The notes under the pieces are model-generated. The model was given only the letters and a program-made list of their open reading frames with translations. It did no database searches and was not told the origin of the DNA. The position numbers and the translations under genes are program-made. A stretch of 64,000 nt of DNA from Cryptomeria japonica (Eukaryota; Streptophyta; Pinopsida; Cupressales; Cupressaceae), in contig NC_081407.1 of assembly GCF_030272615.1 (NCBI RefSeq), forward strand, positions 267,431,575-267,495,574. Reading direction: 5' to 3'. Positions 50,170-61,510 of the stretch are shown piece after piece. Within the stretch, counting starts at the first letter, position 1. Each line of letters starts with the position of its first letter.

Positions 50170-51682
50170 TGTTGGCAATATTACATTATTACAAACAATG
50201 AAAGATTGTTGACATTTCAATAAGGATATTGAGAAGGTTGTTGATGATTATGGACATAACTGATTAAAGATGTTTTACTATCTTGATATTATTATTTTGT
50301 CATTGATGTCAAGAAATTGATTTTCTAATTCAGTATGATGTTGCCTTATCTTGAGAAGTATGATATGAAGATTATAAAGAAGTCGGTAAAGACACGGGAA
50401 AGAATATGATGAATAAGGGGATAAGTTATTCAATGGGCAACTCTACCGAGTCAGACAATGATGAGATCTTGATGTTTTAGATTGTTTTTAACATCATACA
50501 TATGTTGTAAAATGTAAAGGTTAATACTATACTATGTTATCAAGCAATGAACCTAGTCGGTAAACCCTAAGGTTATCGCTATCGGTTAATGAAGGCAGAA
50601 TGTCTACCGAGTGAAGTTTAGTATTCACCGAGTTGTAACCGAGCTATAACAGAATGCATTAAATGTTTACATGTGATATTTAATGAAAGAAGCTGATGAG
50701 CTAGAGCGGATCAATGATTGGTAAGCCGTGGAAGAAGTTTCTTAACGAATCTAAGGCAATGGAAAGTCGGTAGGAAGATCTACAGCTCAGATTGAACCGC
50801 ATTACCCTAACACAAGTTCCAAGGTGAATGTGCAAGTTCCAAGGTGGGGTAAAACATTTTTAGATAACAAGATACAATGAACCTGGACAAGATTGAAGAT
50901 CTGATGGCTATGATTGATCATGGGAAATGTGATCAAGGAGATTAAGCGGTCAAAAGATTATTTTTAAATAGGAAACTGTTGATAAACAAAGTATGCGGGC
51001 AAGTGTATGCACAGGGATGCTACATAGTGATTACCGAGCACAAAAGCTTGAAGACCTGTTAGTATAACAAAGTATTGATGCCCAACAGATAGACAAGATT
51101 AGTTCTTTGTCTAGATTGTATTGAACAAATAGGAATCTGCTTTAGCATTTTAGATGTGAAGTTGCAGATAGATTTTCATTACTGTTATTTTGTGAAAGTG
51201 ACAGGAAATCTCTTAACCGAGTGGACTTAACAGTCTTATATGTAAATCCTCTAGCAAGGTGACATTCTGATTGAGTGTTTTGAAATCCTTTGACAAGGTC
51301 ACTTCTAACAAAGTGAAGATCCTAACAGATCTGAGGGAGATCCCTTAACCGGGTCACATCTAGCAATGTGTTTGTAATCTTTAACAGGATTTTCTTTTAA
51401 CCGAGCATACTCTAGAAGAGTATATTTCCTAGTGGGTCTGAAATCCCATAGTGGTTTTTCCCTACTTGGGTTTCCACGTTAAATCTGGTGTTATGAGGTT
51501 TATATTGTTCATATGCTTTTGAGTTTGCATGTTTGACAGTTTTTGGTTATATGACTGATATATATGTTACCGAGGTTGAATCTAATGTTTTTATGGATGA
51601 TTAGTTTTGTAAGATTCACCCCCCCCCCCCTCCATCTTGTTGGCTATTGGATCTGTACTTATATTAAGTATCAGAACTATCA
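50170..51682 (+). mobile_element. LTR insertion with primer-site-like end (1,513 bp)
   Basis: Present only in copy 2; copy 1 reads CTCCATCTTATATTC at this site. It starts TGTTGGCAATATTAC and ends AACTATCA, flanked by TCATC (50,165-50,169) and CCATC (51,683-51,687), a 4/5 match. The last part holds GATTCACCCCCC, as near the ends of the B and C LTRs, followed by AAGTATCAGAAC, which resembles an initiator-Met primer site. So it appears to be one LTR plus the first bases of the interior, not a clean solo LTR. ACCGAG/CTCGGT words are frequent, as in element C. No genes. Confidence 0.7.
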
Positions 51683-51957
51683 CCATCTTGTATTCTAGTC
51701 ACATCGGATTCATTTTATTTATCCTTTTCAACCTTTATATCTTTACCCACAAATAACTCTTTATCCTTCTACTTATAAATTATATTTTACCTTCCTCCAT
51801 ATTTTAAGATGTATGATATATAATTAGAGGATTGATGGGAGTTTCTAGGATGTCTTGTCCCATAGATAATTGTTCTTTAACCAATTAATTTAATTTATCA
51901 ATTCTTCTTTTTCCATGTCAATGTACTCCTCTACAAATACACTTGGTTCCTTAGCAC

Positions 51958-52120
51958 GACTGCATCTATTCTGGCTCCAAAACGGACCTTTTGTACAGTG
52001 TGTTAGCGACAGGTTAGTCAATCACAACCGTTAATTGCAAAATCAATGGTGTAAAACGCGCAACTAACACGCGTGTTAGTCAATTCGTATTGTCGTTTTA
52101 GGGCCAGAATAGATGCATCC
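51958..52120. mobile_element. MITE, 163 bp, probably Mutator-like (copy 2)
   Basis: Same length as the copy at 23,780-23,942, with the same flanking 9-bp duplication CCTTAGCAC (51,949-51,957 and 52,121-52,129). Terminal repeats CTATTCTGGCTCCAAAA and its inverted partner are recognisable. It is non-coding. Confidence 0.8.
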
Positions 52121-52317
52121 CCTTAGCACTAGGTGATCTTTCTAGCATTATTTTAGGAGAAGGAATCTCTTTAGATGAAGAAGAGGATTCAAATTCTACT
52201 ATCCCTAGGTTTTTATGATATCAAGCCTCCTTAGGGAACCTAAACACAATATTAGATTGTTTTCTTGTATATGCTAGAGTAAGACAAAAGGCCCAAACAT
52301 GAAATGCATGTACGTGT

Positions 52318-53385
52318 ACGTGTATGTGTATGTGCGCGCATGTATATATATATATACATATATATATATGTATATGTATATATGTATATGTATATATGTA
52401 TATATGTATATGTATATATGTATATATACATATGTATATGTATATATGTATATATACATATGTATATGTATATATGTACGTATATATGTATATATATATA
52501 TATGTACATATATATATACATATGTATATATACATATACATATATGTATATATGTATATATGTATATATACATATGTGTATATATACATATGTATATATA
52601 TACATATGTATATACATGTATATATATATATATGTATATATATATACATATGTATATATACATATGTATATATATACATAGATATATATACATATGTATA
52701 TATACATATGTATATATATACATAGATATATATACATATACATGTATATATATACATAAATATATATACATATACATGTATATATATGTATATATACATA
52801 TGTATATACATATGTATATCTGTATATATGTATATGTATACATATATACAGATATACATATATATCTGTATATATATATACATATATACATATGTATATA
52901 CATATGTATGTATATATACATATATATATACATATGTATATATACATATATATATACATATGTATATATACATATATATATATGTATGTAGATACATATG
53001 TATATACATATGTATATATGTATGTATATATATATACATATACATATGTATACATGTATATATGTATATGTATATATACATATGTATACATACATATATA
53101 TATATATATACATATGTATACATGTATATATATATATATATGTATATCTATGTATATGTATATATACATATGTATATATATCTATGTATATGTATATATA
53201 CATATGTACATATATATATACATATGTATATATATATACATATATGTATATATACATGTATATATATAAACATATATATATACATGTATATATATATGTA
53301 CATATATATATATATATATACATATGTATATATATATGTACATATGTATATACATATATGTATATATGTATATATATATATATAT
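52318..53385. repeat. TA/TG microsatellite, about 1.07 kb (copy 2)
   Basis: Interspersed ATATAC, ATATGT and TATA units run over more than 1 kb, about three times the length of the copy-1 array. Open frames of up to 349 codons on both strands are Tyr/Ile/Met/His low-complexity artefacts. The right end is cut by insertion of element E. Confidence 0.95.
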
Positions 53386-54131
53386 TGTTGGTAGACGGAT
53401 TTGTTGCTTTAAGAAACTTTCTTGAAAGACTTTGTTTTGCCCTGTAATTAGCAACAAAGCGTTCACAACAGTTGAAGAATCACAAAAAAAGAATGGTAAT
53501 TCTTCTCTGCGTTTGAGAGGGGCAACTCCCTCGTATAATGGGGGTATTTGGATTTTTTTAAAGATTTTAAAGAATGAACAATAAAGAAAGATTGAACGCC
53601 ATACAAGGTATGAATCTAGATTAAAATAAATTCCATATAATCAAGTTTGAGATACCACAACTTGAAATAATCTTCTTCACATTCAATGTTAAAGGGAAAG
53701 CATTAGATAATCATCAATTAAACATAAGAACATTGATAATAACCCATGAGAATAAGTTGAACACACATCCAAATTGATCTCTATTGCTTAATTGCTTGAA
53801 TAATACTATCCAAGTCTCTCATACAAAGCTTGTGAAAAAGTGGAATCCCCTCTCCTTGAATAATAATGAGGTATATATAGGTGAAGTGATAACCACCTGA
53901 GGTACATACCCTAACCACCTTTATAACTACTATATAACTTCCTCAACTACTTGAAATAACTTCCTCAACTTGAGGAAAAATAACTATTTAGAATAAATAA
54001 CCCTTTAAGTGCACCAACTTGAAACAACTAACTTTATTTTTAGAAAAATAGTTACTTAGAGTAACTACCCAACTTTGGCACTTAAAATAACTACCCCAAA
54101 TGCTTTTGATGTTTTTCGAAGTCTTCCATTT
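53386..54131 (-). repeat. 3' LTR of E (part matched by the 5' LTR)
   Basis: It begins TGTTGGTAGACGG on the plus strand, identical in layout to 63,255-64,000. The LTR certainly continues past 54,131, but the partner copy leaves the window. GGGCTAACA at about 56,750-56,758 (TGTTAGCCC on the minus strand) is a candidate outer end, which would make a 3.4-kb LTR; no polypurine tract is visible beside it, so this limit is uncertain. Confidence 0.9.
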
Positions 54132-56050
54132 TGACATCAGTGGAAAGAATATTGGAAAAGAATTTGGTTTTACACCCACCAATTGCATCAACTTGAAAAT
54201 TTCTAAAGACTTCTTAATTTTAACTAATCGATTTGTGCATATTCTACAATCTTTGCTTGTCATGAGACCACATTTCTTTGAGTTATGTCACCAAACTGTC
54301 CAAGAACCATGTCTACATTGTCAAGTGATTTCGATGCTTTGTCTATGATTCCTCATTTTGCATACACGCCGACTGGATCAATTCCAACAATAATATATGT
54401 GCGCTGCATTTGCTTGATCATTTTTGAAGCATGCACAACGAATCCATTTTGTGTATTTCCCTGCAATCTTTTCTTTTTAGGAGATTATGTTTCTTTTTGG
54501 TAAGTTGGAAAATAGTTTATGAACCTTAACTATGCTTCTTCATTATGCATGTAATCACGATGTGATGTGAGGAGACATTTGATGAAGTTCTCTGCCAAAC
54601 CATTCCTATGGCCTGTCTTTGATTCCATTTTTTTTGGGTGCATGTATCAACCTGCATACTTTGTACCTATAATTTCTGATGATTTGATGGATGCCTATAA
54701 CCTGCGAAATGAATATTGGGCTCTCCTTTACTCTTCATCGATGCCATACATGTCTCTATACATATTAATTTATCTTTTCCATTCATTGCAACTAGAGTTG
54801 TAAAAACACATAAGCTGATGGCATGCATGGTCTATCGACATTCTTAAAAAGAAAACATATTACTTTGAATGATCTTTAAGAGGTAGTTATAAAAACTAAC
54901 TTTGTGTCACAATACTCATATCATGGAGCGCATGCCGAGTAGCCTTTTCCAACTACGAGCTATCTTCACAACTTACGTGTGTCGGCTTGTTTATTCATTT
55001 CACCAACATGCCGATACATTTAACCAAGCGATGAGATGATTATATTTGCTTGAAAGTTTCTAAAGCCTTTTCAACAAATCCATTATCTATATATGTTGTG
55101 ATGAGATCGTATTTTTTTTTATACATCACGCTGAATATTTCACATGTCTCGGCTATGCTTCCACATTTTTCATGCATGTCGACTAGCACATTTCCAACTA
55201 TAATATCTGACATAAATCTTCCTCCCATCGATATGGTTTGGTGGATGTTTACAACCTACTCCAAAGCTCCCATATTCGGTGTAGATACAAAAGAATCGCA
55301 GAGCCTGGCACTATTCATGCAATTCCATTCACTTGAAAATGAATACCTTTACACCCGCCAAGTGCATTTTCTTGAAACTAAATAATGCCTTCACACCGAA
55401 TCTATTTTCTGCATTTACTTAGTGTAACTGTGGAAAACAATTCCAAAGGTGGTGGTATCTGGCATCAACCTGTCACTTGCATTTGTTTCCAAGTTTCTAA
55501 AGCCTTTTTAACAAATCGAATTTTCCTATATCCTGCAATCACTGATCCCATATTGGCAATGGCGTGCCGAATGCTGGAGGAATCTATGTGGAATTAAGCG
55601 CTATACACTCCAATAGCATTTGCTTGCTAGCTTTAAGTCTCTTTTCAACAAATCCTTTTTGTGCATATCTATACTTGTTTTATTTCATTGCTGGAGATGA
55701 CATCTTCTTGAGGCGTTGGATCATGCAATTCGGGTGCACTACTGATGATTCTATATTTTGCATGCTTGTCTTCCATAACCGCAGAGATTTGGTGGGATTC
55801 GGTTTTGCAACTAACAAACGATGTTAGCATAGAGTTTCTTCGTATTTCTTTCCTTTCCCATTCAAGAACTTCAAATGCATTTTTAATAAGTTAGTTATAA
55901 TAACTGACTTACATATCGGCTGCTTATTTTCTATCACAAACATGCAGATTTCTAACAACTCCTCCTCACTCGGTGGATGAATGATCACCCGCAAGTCCAT
56001 CGAAATCTTATTCAATTTTCACAACTTTCCACTATACGAGATGCTTTCAT
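54090..56050 (-). pseudogene. Degraded PPR (pentatricopeptide repeat) gene sequence in E
   Basis: The minus strand holds repeated, frame-broken matches to the plant PLS-type PPR consensus. The best stretch (55,040-55,300) reads DIIVGNVLVDMHEKCGSIAE then DNGFVEKALETFKQI. Others: RFVKKALETWKQM (about 55,500), GFVEKRLKASKQM (about 55,650) preceded by PELHDPTPQEDVISSNE, VGIDPVGVYAK (about 54,385) and LEIFKLMQLVGVKPNS (about 54,170). At least six repeat units are traceable. PPR proteins bind organellar RNA, but this copy is far too broken to work. The lowest part (54,100-54,131) recurs at the window end, so at least that part lies inside the LTR. Confidence 0.8.
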
Positions 56051-56825
56051 GGATATCCATAACCTTTGCCGAATCACCCATTCCAACACTAGCAGAGAAG
56101 ATGACAAATAATGGCGCAGTCAACTTTATGCGGGACATATCTGAAGTTAGTAATGATAACTAACTCTTCCTATCGACTTCTTGAAGAACTCTCAAAACAA
56201 GTGTAAGTGTGCATCGGGTTTTTTTTTTTTATACTTTGTAAAGTTGGCGAACTTGCCAATATTACATCATCTACCGCTCGCATCTTCACTTCATCGGTAA
56301 CTTCGGGAAGATGAACAAACAAAAGTGTTTATCTTGTCTTTGCCAAACCATTGTGTATTGTGCCTTCGGTAATTTTAACAAGTTTTCCAACTTGTGAAAG
56401 CACACGAACTTATTGATGATATCAACAAAATATCTATTTACTCATCTTGAGAATGCATTGGAGTCTTTCAAAATTGAAACAATTCATCGACAAGTGAAGA
56501 GCTAAGTGAGTGAATCGGTCTTAAATACTTCAGAAACTTTGTGAAATGAGAAAAATAAATAAATATATCATTTTGATATGCCACTTGATAAAAGCTTCAT
56601 CTTCGGTGATTTATTAAAATGTAACAACTCATCGAAAATGCCTCAATATTGAATACCTTGGCATCTTTGAAAACTTGGCCACATTATGAAAAATCTCACC
56701 AGGAAGGAACATTGACACAAAATTTTAAATTTTGACAAGTTTGAAATTAGGGCTAACAACTGGCTCTGACTGGGGACAAGGATCGCAAGAGATGAAGGAT
56801 GAATCCAGGATCTCTAGTTCACAGA
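56051..56825. other. Gene-free tract between PPR remnant and integrase end in E
   Basis: No coding sequence recognised. It contains repeated CTTCGGTAA/CATCGGTAA-type words and a T-run near 56,220. It should include the outer end of the 3' LTR and the polypurine tract, neither of which I could place with certainty. Confidence 0.4.
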
Positions 56826-58805
56826 CTAGTACACTATCCATTGGGAAAGAAGCATGAGGAATGAAAGGATAAAGCATGCAAAGGACCAACTAGATGCAAA
56901 AACTAGGAGGGAAGAAAACCACACAACAAACCAAAATTGGGACAAAGACAAACACCTATCTAACTTATGTACATAGATGAAGGCGAATCCACCCAACTGA
57001 TTATAAAGTTTCAAATGTTGCCCGCTGTAAGGAAGGGACAAGTATGTTCCATCCATATAGGCCAAGAAGAATGAGTTTTCACCACAAACTTGTCTGATCT
57101 GAAAAGGCCCTCTCCAAAGCGAGTCAAATTTACCATGCATTCCTTTTGGCTCTCTTCGTTTATCCCATAATAGGACAAGATCACCAACTTGAAAAGGCCT
57201 TTCCCTTGCTTTTCAGTCAAACAGTTCTTTCACTCGCATTTGATGTTCTCTAATTCTATCCACCACTGTTTCTCTCTGTTCTTCCATCTTGGTTAAGTAC
57301 AATATTCATTTTTCCAATGCATCTTTAAACTCCTGATTTTCAGCTACTTCTTGCAACTTAAGCGAAACTAACTCCAATGGAATAGGTAATCTAGCTTCCG
57401 CACCAAAAACTAATTCGAATGGAGACATCTTGATAGCCCGCTTCTTCGTAGTACGATCAGCCCACAGTGCTTTATATAGATACTTATGCCACGTTCTCTA
57501 ATTTTTATCGACTAACTTGCGGAGAATAGTGATGATATTCTTATTGCTCGCTTCAGCTTGACCATTTCCCTGAGGATAATAGTCAGATGCATGTGAAAGT
57601 ATAACTCCATACTTGTAACAGAAAGCTGATATTTCATAAGAAGAGAAGTTGGTAGCATTATCGGTGACAATTTTCTGCGGAACTCCATATCTTACAAGAA
57701 TGTTTTGTTTGATGAAGTCACAAACTACTTCTGATGTTGTTTGTCTAACTGGAGCTACTTCAACCCACTTGGTGAAATAATCAGTGGCTACCAAGATGTG
57801 TGTATGACCTGCACTGGAATGAGGATGAATTGGACCGATGAAATCTAGTCCCCACTGCTGAAATGGTTCTTCAATAATCACAGGTTTCAAAGGTAGGGTG
57901 GCAAGTTGTACTCTTCCCTTAAATTGTTGACATGAGTCGCATCTCTTTACCCACTCATCCACATCTTTGAACATTCCAGGCCAATAATAGCAATTTCTTA
58001 ATATTTTGAAGGCCGTTATTGAGGAAGAAAAATGTCCTCCACAAGCTTCATTATGAAAGAACTGAAGGAGCTTCTTTCTTTGTTCTTTGTCTACACACCT
58101 GAGAAATGTGCCAACTATTCCTTTTTTATAAAGAACATCACCCCAAATAATATATTTAGCAGCCTTTAACTTGATAGTCCATTTCTCCCTAGGGGTGAGA
58201 TGAGCAGGACATTCTCCGTATGTGAGAAAATGTGCTATGTTAGAAAACCACTCATCCGTGGTGCTGACAAATAAAACCAAAGGTAGTTCAGACTCTTGAG
58301 CAACATTCCCATTAGAATTATTCTTAGCTATTAGCTTACACAACCCACGCCCGTGAACAAGCTTGGTTGGTTTGATATCGATATCATACTCTTGAACCTT
58401 TGCAATCCAAGAGGCTCGCTTGCTCATACCAATTTCTTGTTGTGTGAGTATGGTCTTCACTGCAGTATCTGGAACATACACTATAGAATGAGAATTTAGA
58501 ACATAAAAGCGAAATTGCTTCATAGCCTTGACCACTACATAAGCTTGCTTTTCCACTGGAGAATACTTCAATTCATGCTTTTTCAGTGGAATACTCATAA
58601 AAGAAATCGGTGCTTCAATGTTTTCATTATGATGTTGGGTCAATATTGCGGATAATGTAGTGTCAGAAGCATAACAATATACATTGAAATCTTTGGAGAA
58701 ATCTGGATAAACCAATGTAGGTGCATCCGCAATGGCTGACTTGATCTGATTGAAAGCCCTTTTTCCTTCATCTGACCACTTGAATGTGGCATCACCTCTC
58801 ATCAT
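56826..58805 (-). pseudogene. RNase H (decayed) and integrase of E
   Basis: One frame runs from 58,805 to 56,826 with stops at 57,498-57,500 (TAG), 57,306-57,308 (TGA) and 57,213-57,215 (TGA). Residues 1 to about 145 are the usual post-RT Gypsy RNase H, with CYASDTTLSAILTQ and KYSPVEKQAY but no final catalytic Asp (LVHGRGLCKLIAK), so it is probably non-catalytic. Then comes the integrase HHCC zinc domain (HNEACGGHF to CDSCQQFKG) and the DDE core: Asp in LDFIGP, Asp in VTDNATNF, Glu in GQAEASNK. The C-terminal end (LWRGPFQIRQV, GQHLKLYNQ) is of the non-chromodomain type. Integrase would insert the cDNA into host DNA. Confidence 0.88.
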
Positions 58806-58916
58806 CTCAACAATGGACTTTGTAATTTCTGAGAAATCTGGAATGAACTTTCTTATAAAATTAATCTGGCCAAAGAAAGAGCGAACACCAGGCTTACTGG
58901 AAGGTAACGGTAACTG

Positions 58917-59891
58917 CTAAATGGCTTTGACTCGCTATGGATCAATATGAATACCTTCTTTCAAAACAATGTGACCTAACAATTTCCCTTCTGTCACTCC
59001 AAAAATGGATTTCTTTGGATTCAATGAAATACCTTGTTGCCTGCAACGTTGTAGCACACACTCCAAATGATAAGCATGTTCTTCTTGCTTCTTGGAAAAG
59101 ACGGTTAAATCATCTAGGTATACAACAACAATTTTATTTCTTAAGTCACCAAAAGAAAGATCCATTGCACGTTGAAAGGTGGCACCAGCATTAATCAAAC
59201 CAAAAGGCATACGGTTATAGGCAAAGGTTCCCCACGGAGTAGTGAAAGTTGTCTTATGCCGATCATCTTGTTCTACACCGATTTGATTATATCCAGAAAA
59301 ACCATCAAGCATCGACATCATCTCAAAACCAGAGACAGTTTGAAGGAGATGGTCCATTACTGGTAAGGGATAGTTGTCTTTAAGAGATGCTTGATTGAGA
59401 TTGCGAAAATCAACACAAATTCTTATCTCGCCATTCTTCTTTCTAACAGGCACTATATTTGCAACCCATGTGGAATGATGGATTGGGTAAATGATTTTAG
59501 CCTTTAACATTTTATCTACTTCCGCAAAGATTGCATCTGCTATCTTTGGATTGAATTGCCTTTGTTTTTGCCTGAATGGGGGTGAATCGGGCTTAAGAGG
59601 AATATGATGCTTAAATTCGCCATTCATAAACACTTTGAGATCATCATAGCACCATGCGAATACATCAATATAGCTATTCAACAAATCAATGATGACTTTT
59701 CTTTCCTTGTGGGACAAGCATTTTCCAATTAAAACAATCTTGGGATCATTTTCAAAACCAATATTTACTTTTTCTGTATCTGGAGAACTTGAGGGCTTCT
59801 TTTCATCATTCTTTACAAACTGATCATTCTTATCAAAGAGACTCTCAAGAGTGACTAATCCCTTAGGAATAGTATTTCCCTTTAGTTGCAA
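58917..59891 (-). pseudogene. Reverse transcriptase of E
   Basis: The frame is open from about 59,930 to 58,937, with TAG stops at 58,935-58,937 and 58,917-58,919, then continues in frame into the RNase H/integrase part. Family motifs are clear: PVRKKNGEIRICVDFRNLN, the first catalytic Asp region (MLDGFSGYNQI), FGLINAGATFQRAMD and the YLDD active site (VVYLDDLTVFSK). The protein would copy element RNA to DNA. The upstream linker is Lys/Glu-rich. This frame differs by one from the gag-protease-RNase H frame. Confidence 0.9.
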
Positions 59892-59917
59892 AATCTCTGA
59901 TTCTTTATCTTCTTCTT

Positions 59918-60694
59918 TTATATTTTGTTGCTTGTCAAAGAATGATTACCATCAAAGGACAAATTTGAGAAGATTCTGGTGCCCTCCAAAAATGAGATGA
60001 TATGCTTATCATCATCAAAAACTTGCCAATTTTGATTATTATCTGGCACACTGGGTCGGTAGATCATCTCCACTATATACAAATCTTTCTCAAACTCAGG
60101 ATGGGGCAGTAATAAAGAGGCTGAAATGGCAAGAGAATCTACCTTTGTATTTTGTTCTCTTGGGATGGCTTGTATGGAGAAAGCATCAAAACTTTCGATC
60201 TCATCCCATACTTTGTTTCGATAAGACTTGAGCCTTTTATTCTTTGTCTGGTATTGACTCCTCATCTGGTTGACAACTAGTTCAGCATCTCCCATAACTT
60301 GTAACTTCTTGATTCCTTTTTCTTTGGCAAATTCCAAACCTAGAAGAAGAGCTTCATATTCTGCCGTATTATTGGTAGTATCAAATGCGAGCTTGTAGGC
60401 TTTAGGAAACTTTTCCCCTTGAGGGGATATCAACACAACTCCTGCTCCTGAACCGAAAGAAGATGAGCTTCCATCAAATTGCATTACCCAAAGTTCTGCG
60501 GATATGTCAGGAGCCAGAATTTTAGGAACATTCTCCTTCTTTAATGACATCATATATGTACCTGGACCAGTCTCAACATATAATATTTCAGCTCTTGGAT
60601 CATCAGATTTGAGAACTGTGTATTTGGCTTTGGGTTCTGGGTCCAATCTAACTTTCTTGTTGCCAAGAGGTATCAAGGCATGTGACCAATCTAA
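59918..60694 (-). pseudogene. Plant/archaeal-type RNase H of E, placed before RT
   Basis: An open frame of about 252 codons continues the protease frame after a single TAA (60,695-60,697). Residues about 60-190 form an RNase H of the plant RVT_3/archaeal-like class: Asp in MQFDGSSSSFGSGAG, Glu in NTAEYEALLLGLEFA, Asp in VMGDAELVVNQM and Asp in REQNTKVDSLA, so the catalytic set is complete. The C-terminal extension leads towards RT but ends at TAA in this frame, while RT is in the -1 frame. In the Tat elements I know of, the extra RNase H follows RT and precedes integrase; here it lies between protease and RT. Confidence 0.85.
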
Positions 60695-61510
60695 TTAAAT
60701 TTCTCCAACCAAATCTTTGCAAAAACTACGGCTTAAGAGCATACCATAGCTAGCTGGAATATCAGCAACTAAGATGTTAAGTTTCAACTTCTTTTGAGGA
60801 TGAGCAGCTAAAACGACTTGAGCATCCTTAATTTGTCCGACCAAAGGTACTTGCTTTGATTCCATTGAGAACAATTTTCCAGTAGGTTTATTTAAAGACA
60901 GGCCTAGTGCATGAGCAACTTTGGAAGGCATTACATTATCAGAAGCACCGGAATCTATAATACAATTACTCAACTTACAACCAACAATGTACAAGGAAAT
61001 ATAGAAAGGGTCTGGTTTATTAGAAAAGGAAGTGGCAACAAGAGATGATTCCTTTGAAATAAACCCCTCTTGCTCATCCTCATCAAAATTCTCTCCCAAT
61101 TCTTGATGTACGTCTGAGTGAGGTTGCTTGAAATCCTTTTTGATACAATGCACCAATTTATCCAATTGATGCGGATTCCTTTTAAGATACTCAAATTGAG
61201 AAATTTGCACCTTAGTCTTTTTACAATATTCAATGAAATCAAAAGAATCTTCAAAAGAGGAATCACCATGTTCAACTTCTTTTTCAGCTTTTCTTGATGA
61301 TCCTAGTTCTTCTTGACTTTGTTTCCTGGAAAGAATTTGCTTAGGAACCTCATCCACCTCTTTATCTTTTGTAGCTAACTTAGCTTTCTCCCCGAGCTTC
61401 TGGCGCCAATTCTTTGTAAACACATTACATGAATGATTATTTATGTCACTATCTTTCTCGTTTTCCTCGCCAGACTCATATTCTAAAAAGTTGACTGTAG
61501 GTGGACCAAA
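60695..61510 (-). pseudogene. Gag C-terminus and aspartic protease of E
   Basis: Open over 243 codons (60,695-61,423), in frame with gag upstream and RNase H downstream. The first 120 residues are a charged linker. The protease follows with the catalytic IIDSGASDNVMP triad and the downstream NILVADIPASYGMLLSRSF flap/C-terminal region. It would cleave the Gag-Pol polyprotein. The frame upstream (61,424-61,510) joins to gag through a TAG stop at 61,511-61,513. Confidence 0.88.

Larger units (their letters stand above)
26641..53385. repeat. Large duplicated block, copy 2
   Basis: This is the partner of 12,631-24,490. It is expanded by nested insertions: the LINE 32,305-34,903, element C 37,451-45,432 and the LTR insertion 50,170-51,682. 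It also has about 1.8 kb at 26,756-28,557 and about 360 bp at 28,657-29,016 that copy 1 lacks. Its right end is a microsatellite into which element E has inserted. Substitutions and indels between copies are frequent, so the duplication is old. Confidence 0.85.

Noticed and set aside
52221-53466. Open frames of 300-349 codons, the longest of their kind in this part of the window
   Set aside because: Pure microsatellite translation (Tyr/Ile/Met/His repeats) on both strands; not genes.
59918-59960. Programmed -1 frameshift signal between RNase H and RT
   Set aside because: No X XXY YYZ slippery heptamer in the short overlap; kept only as a low-interest possibility.
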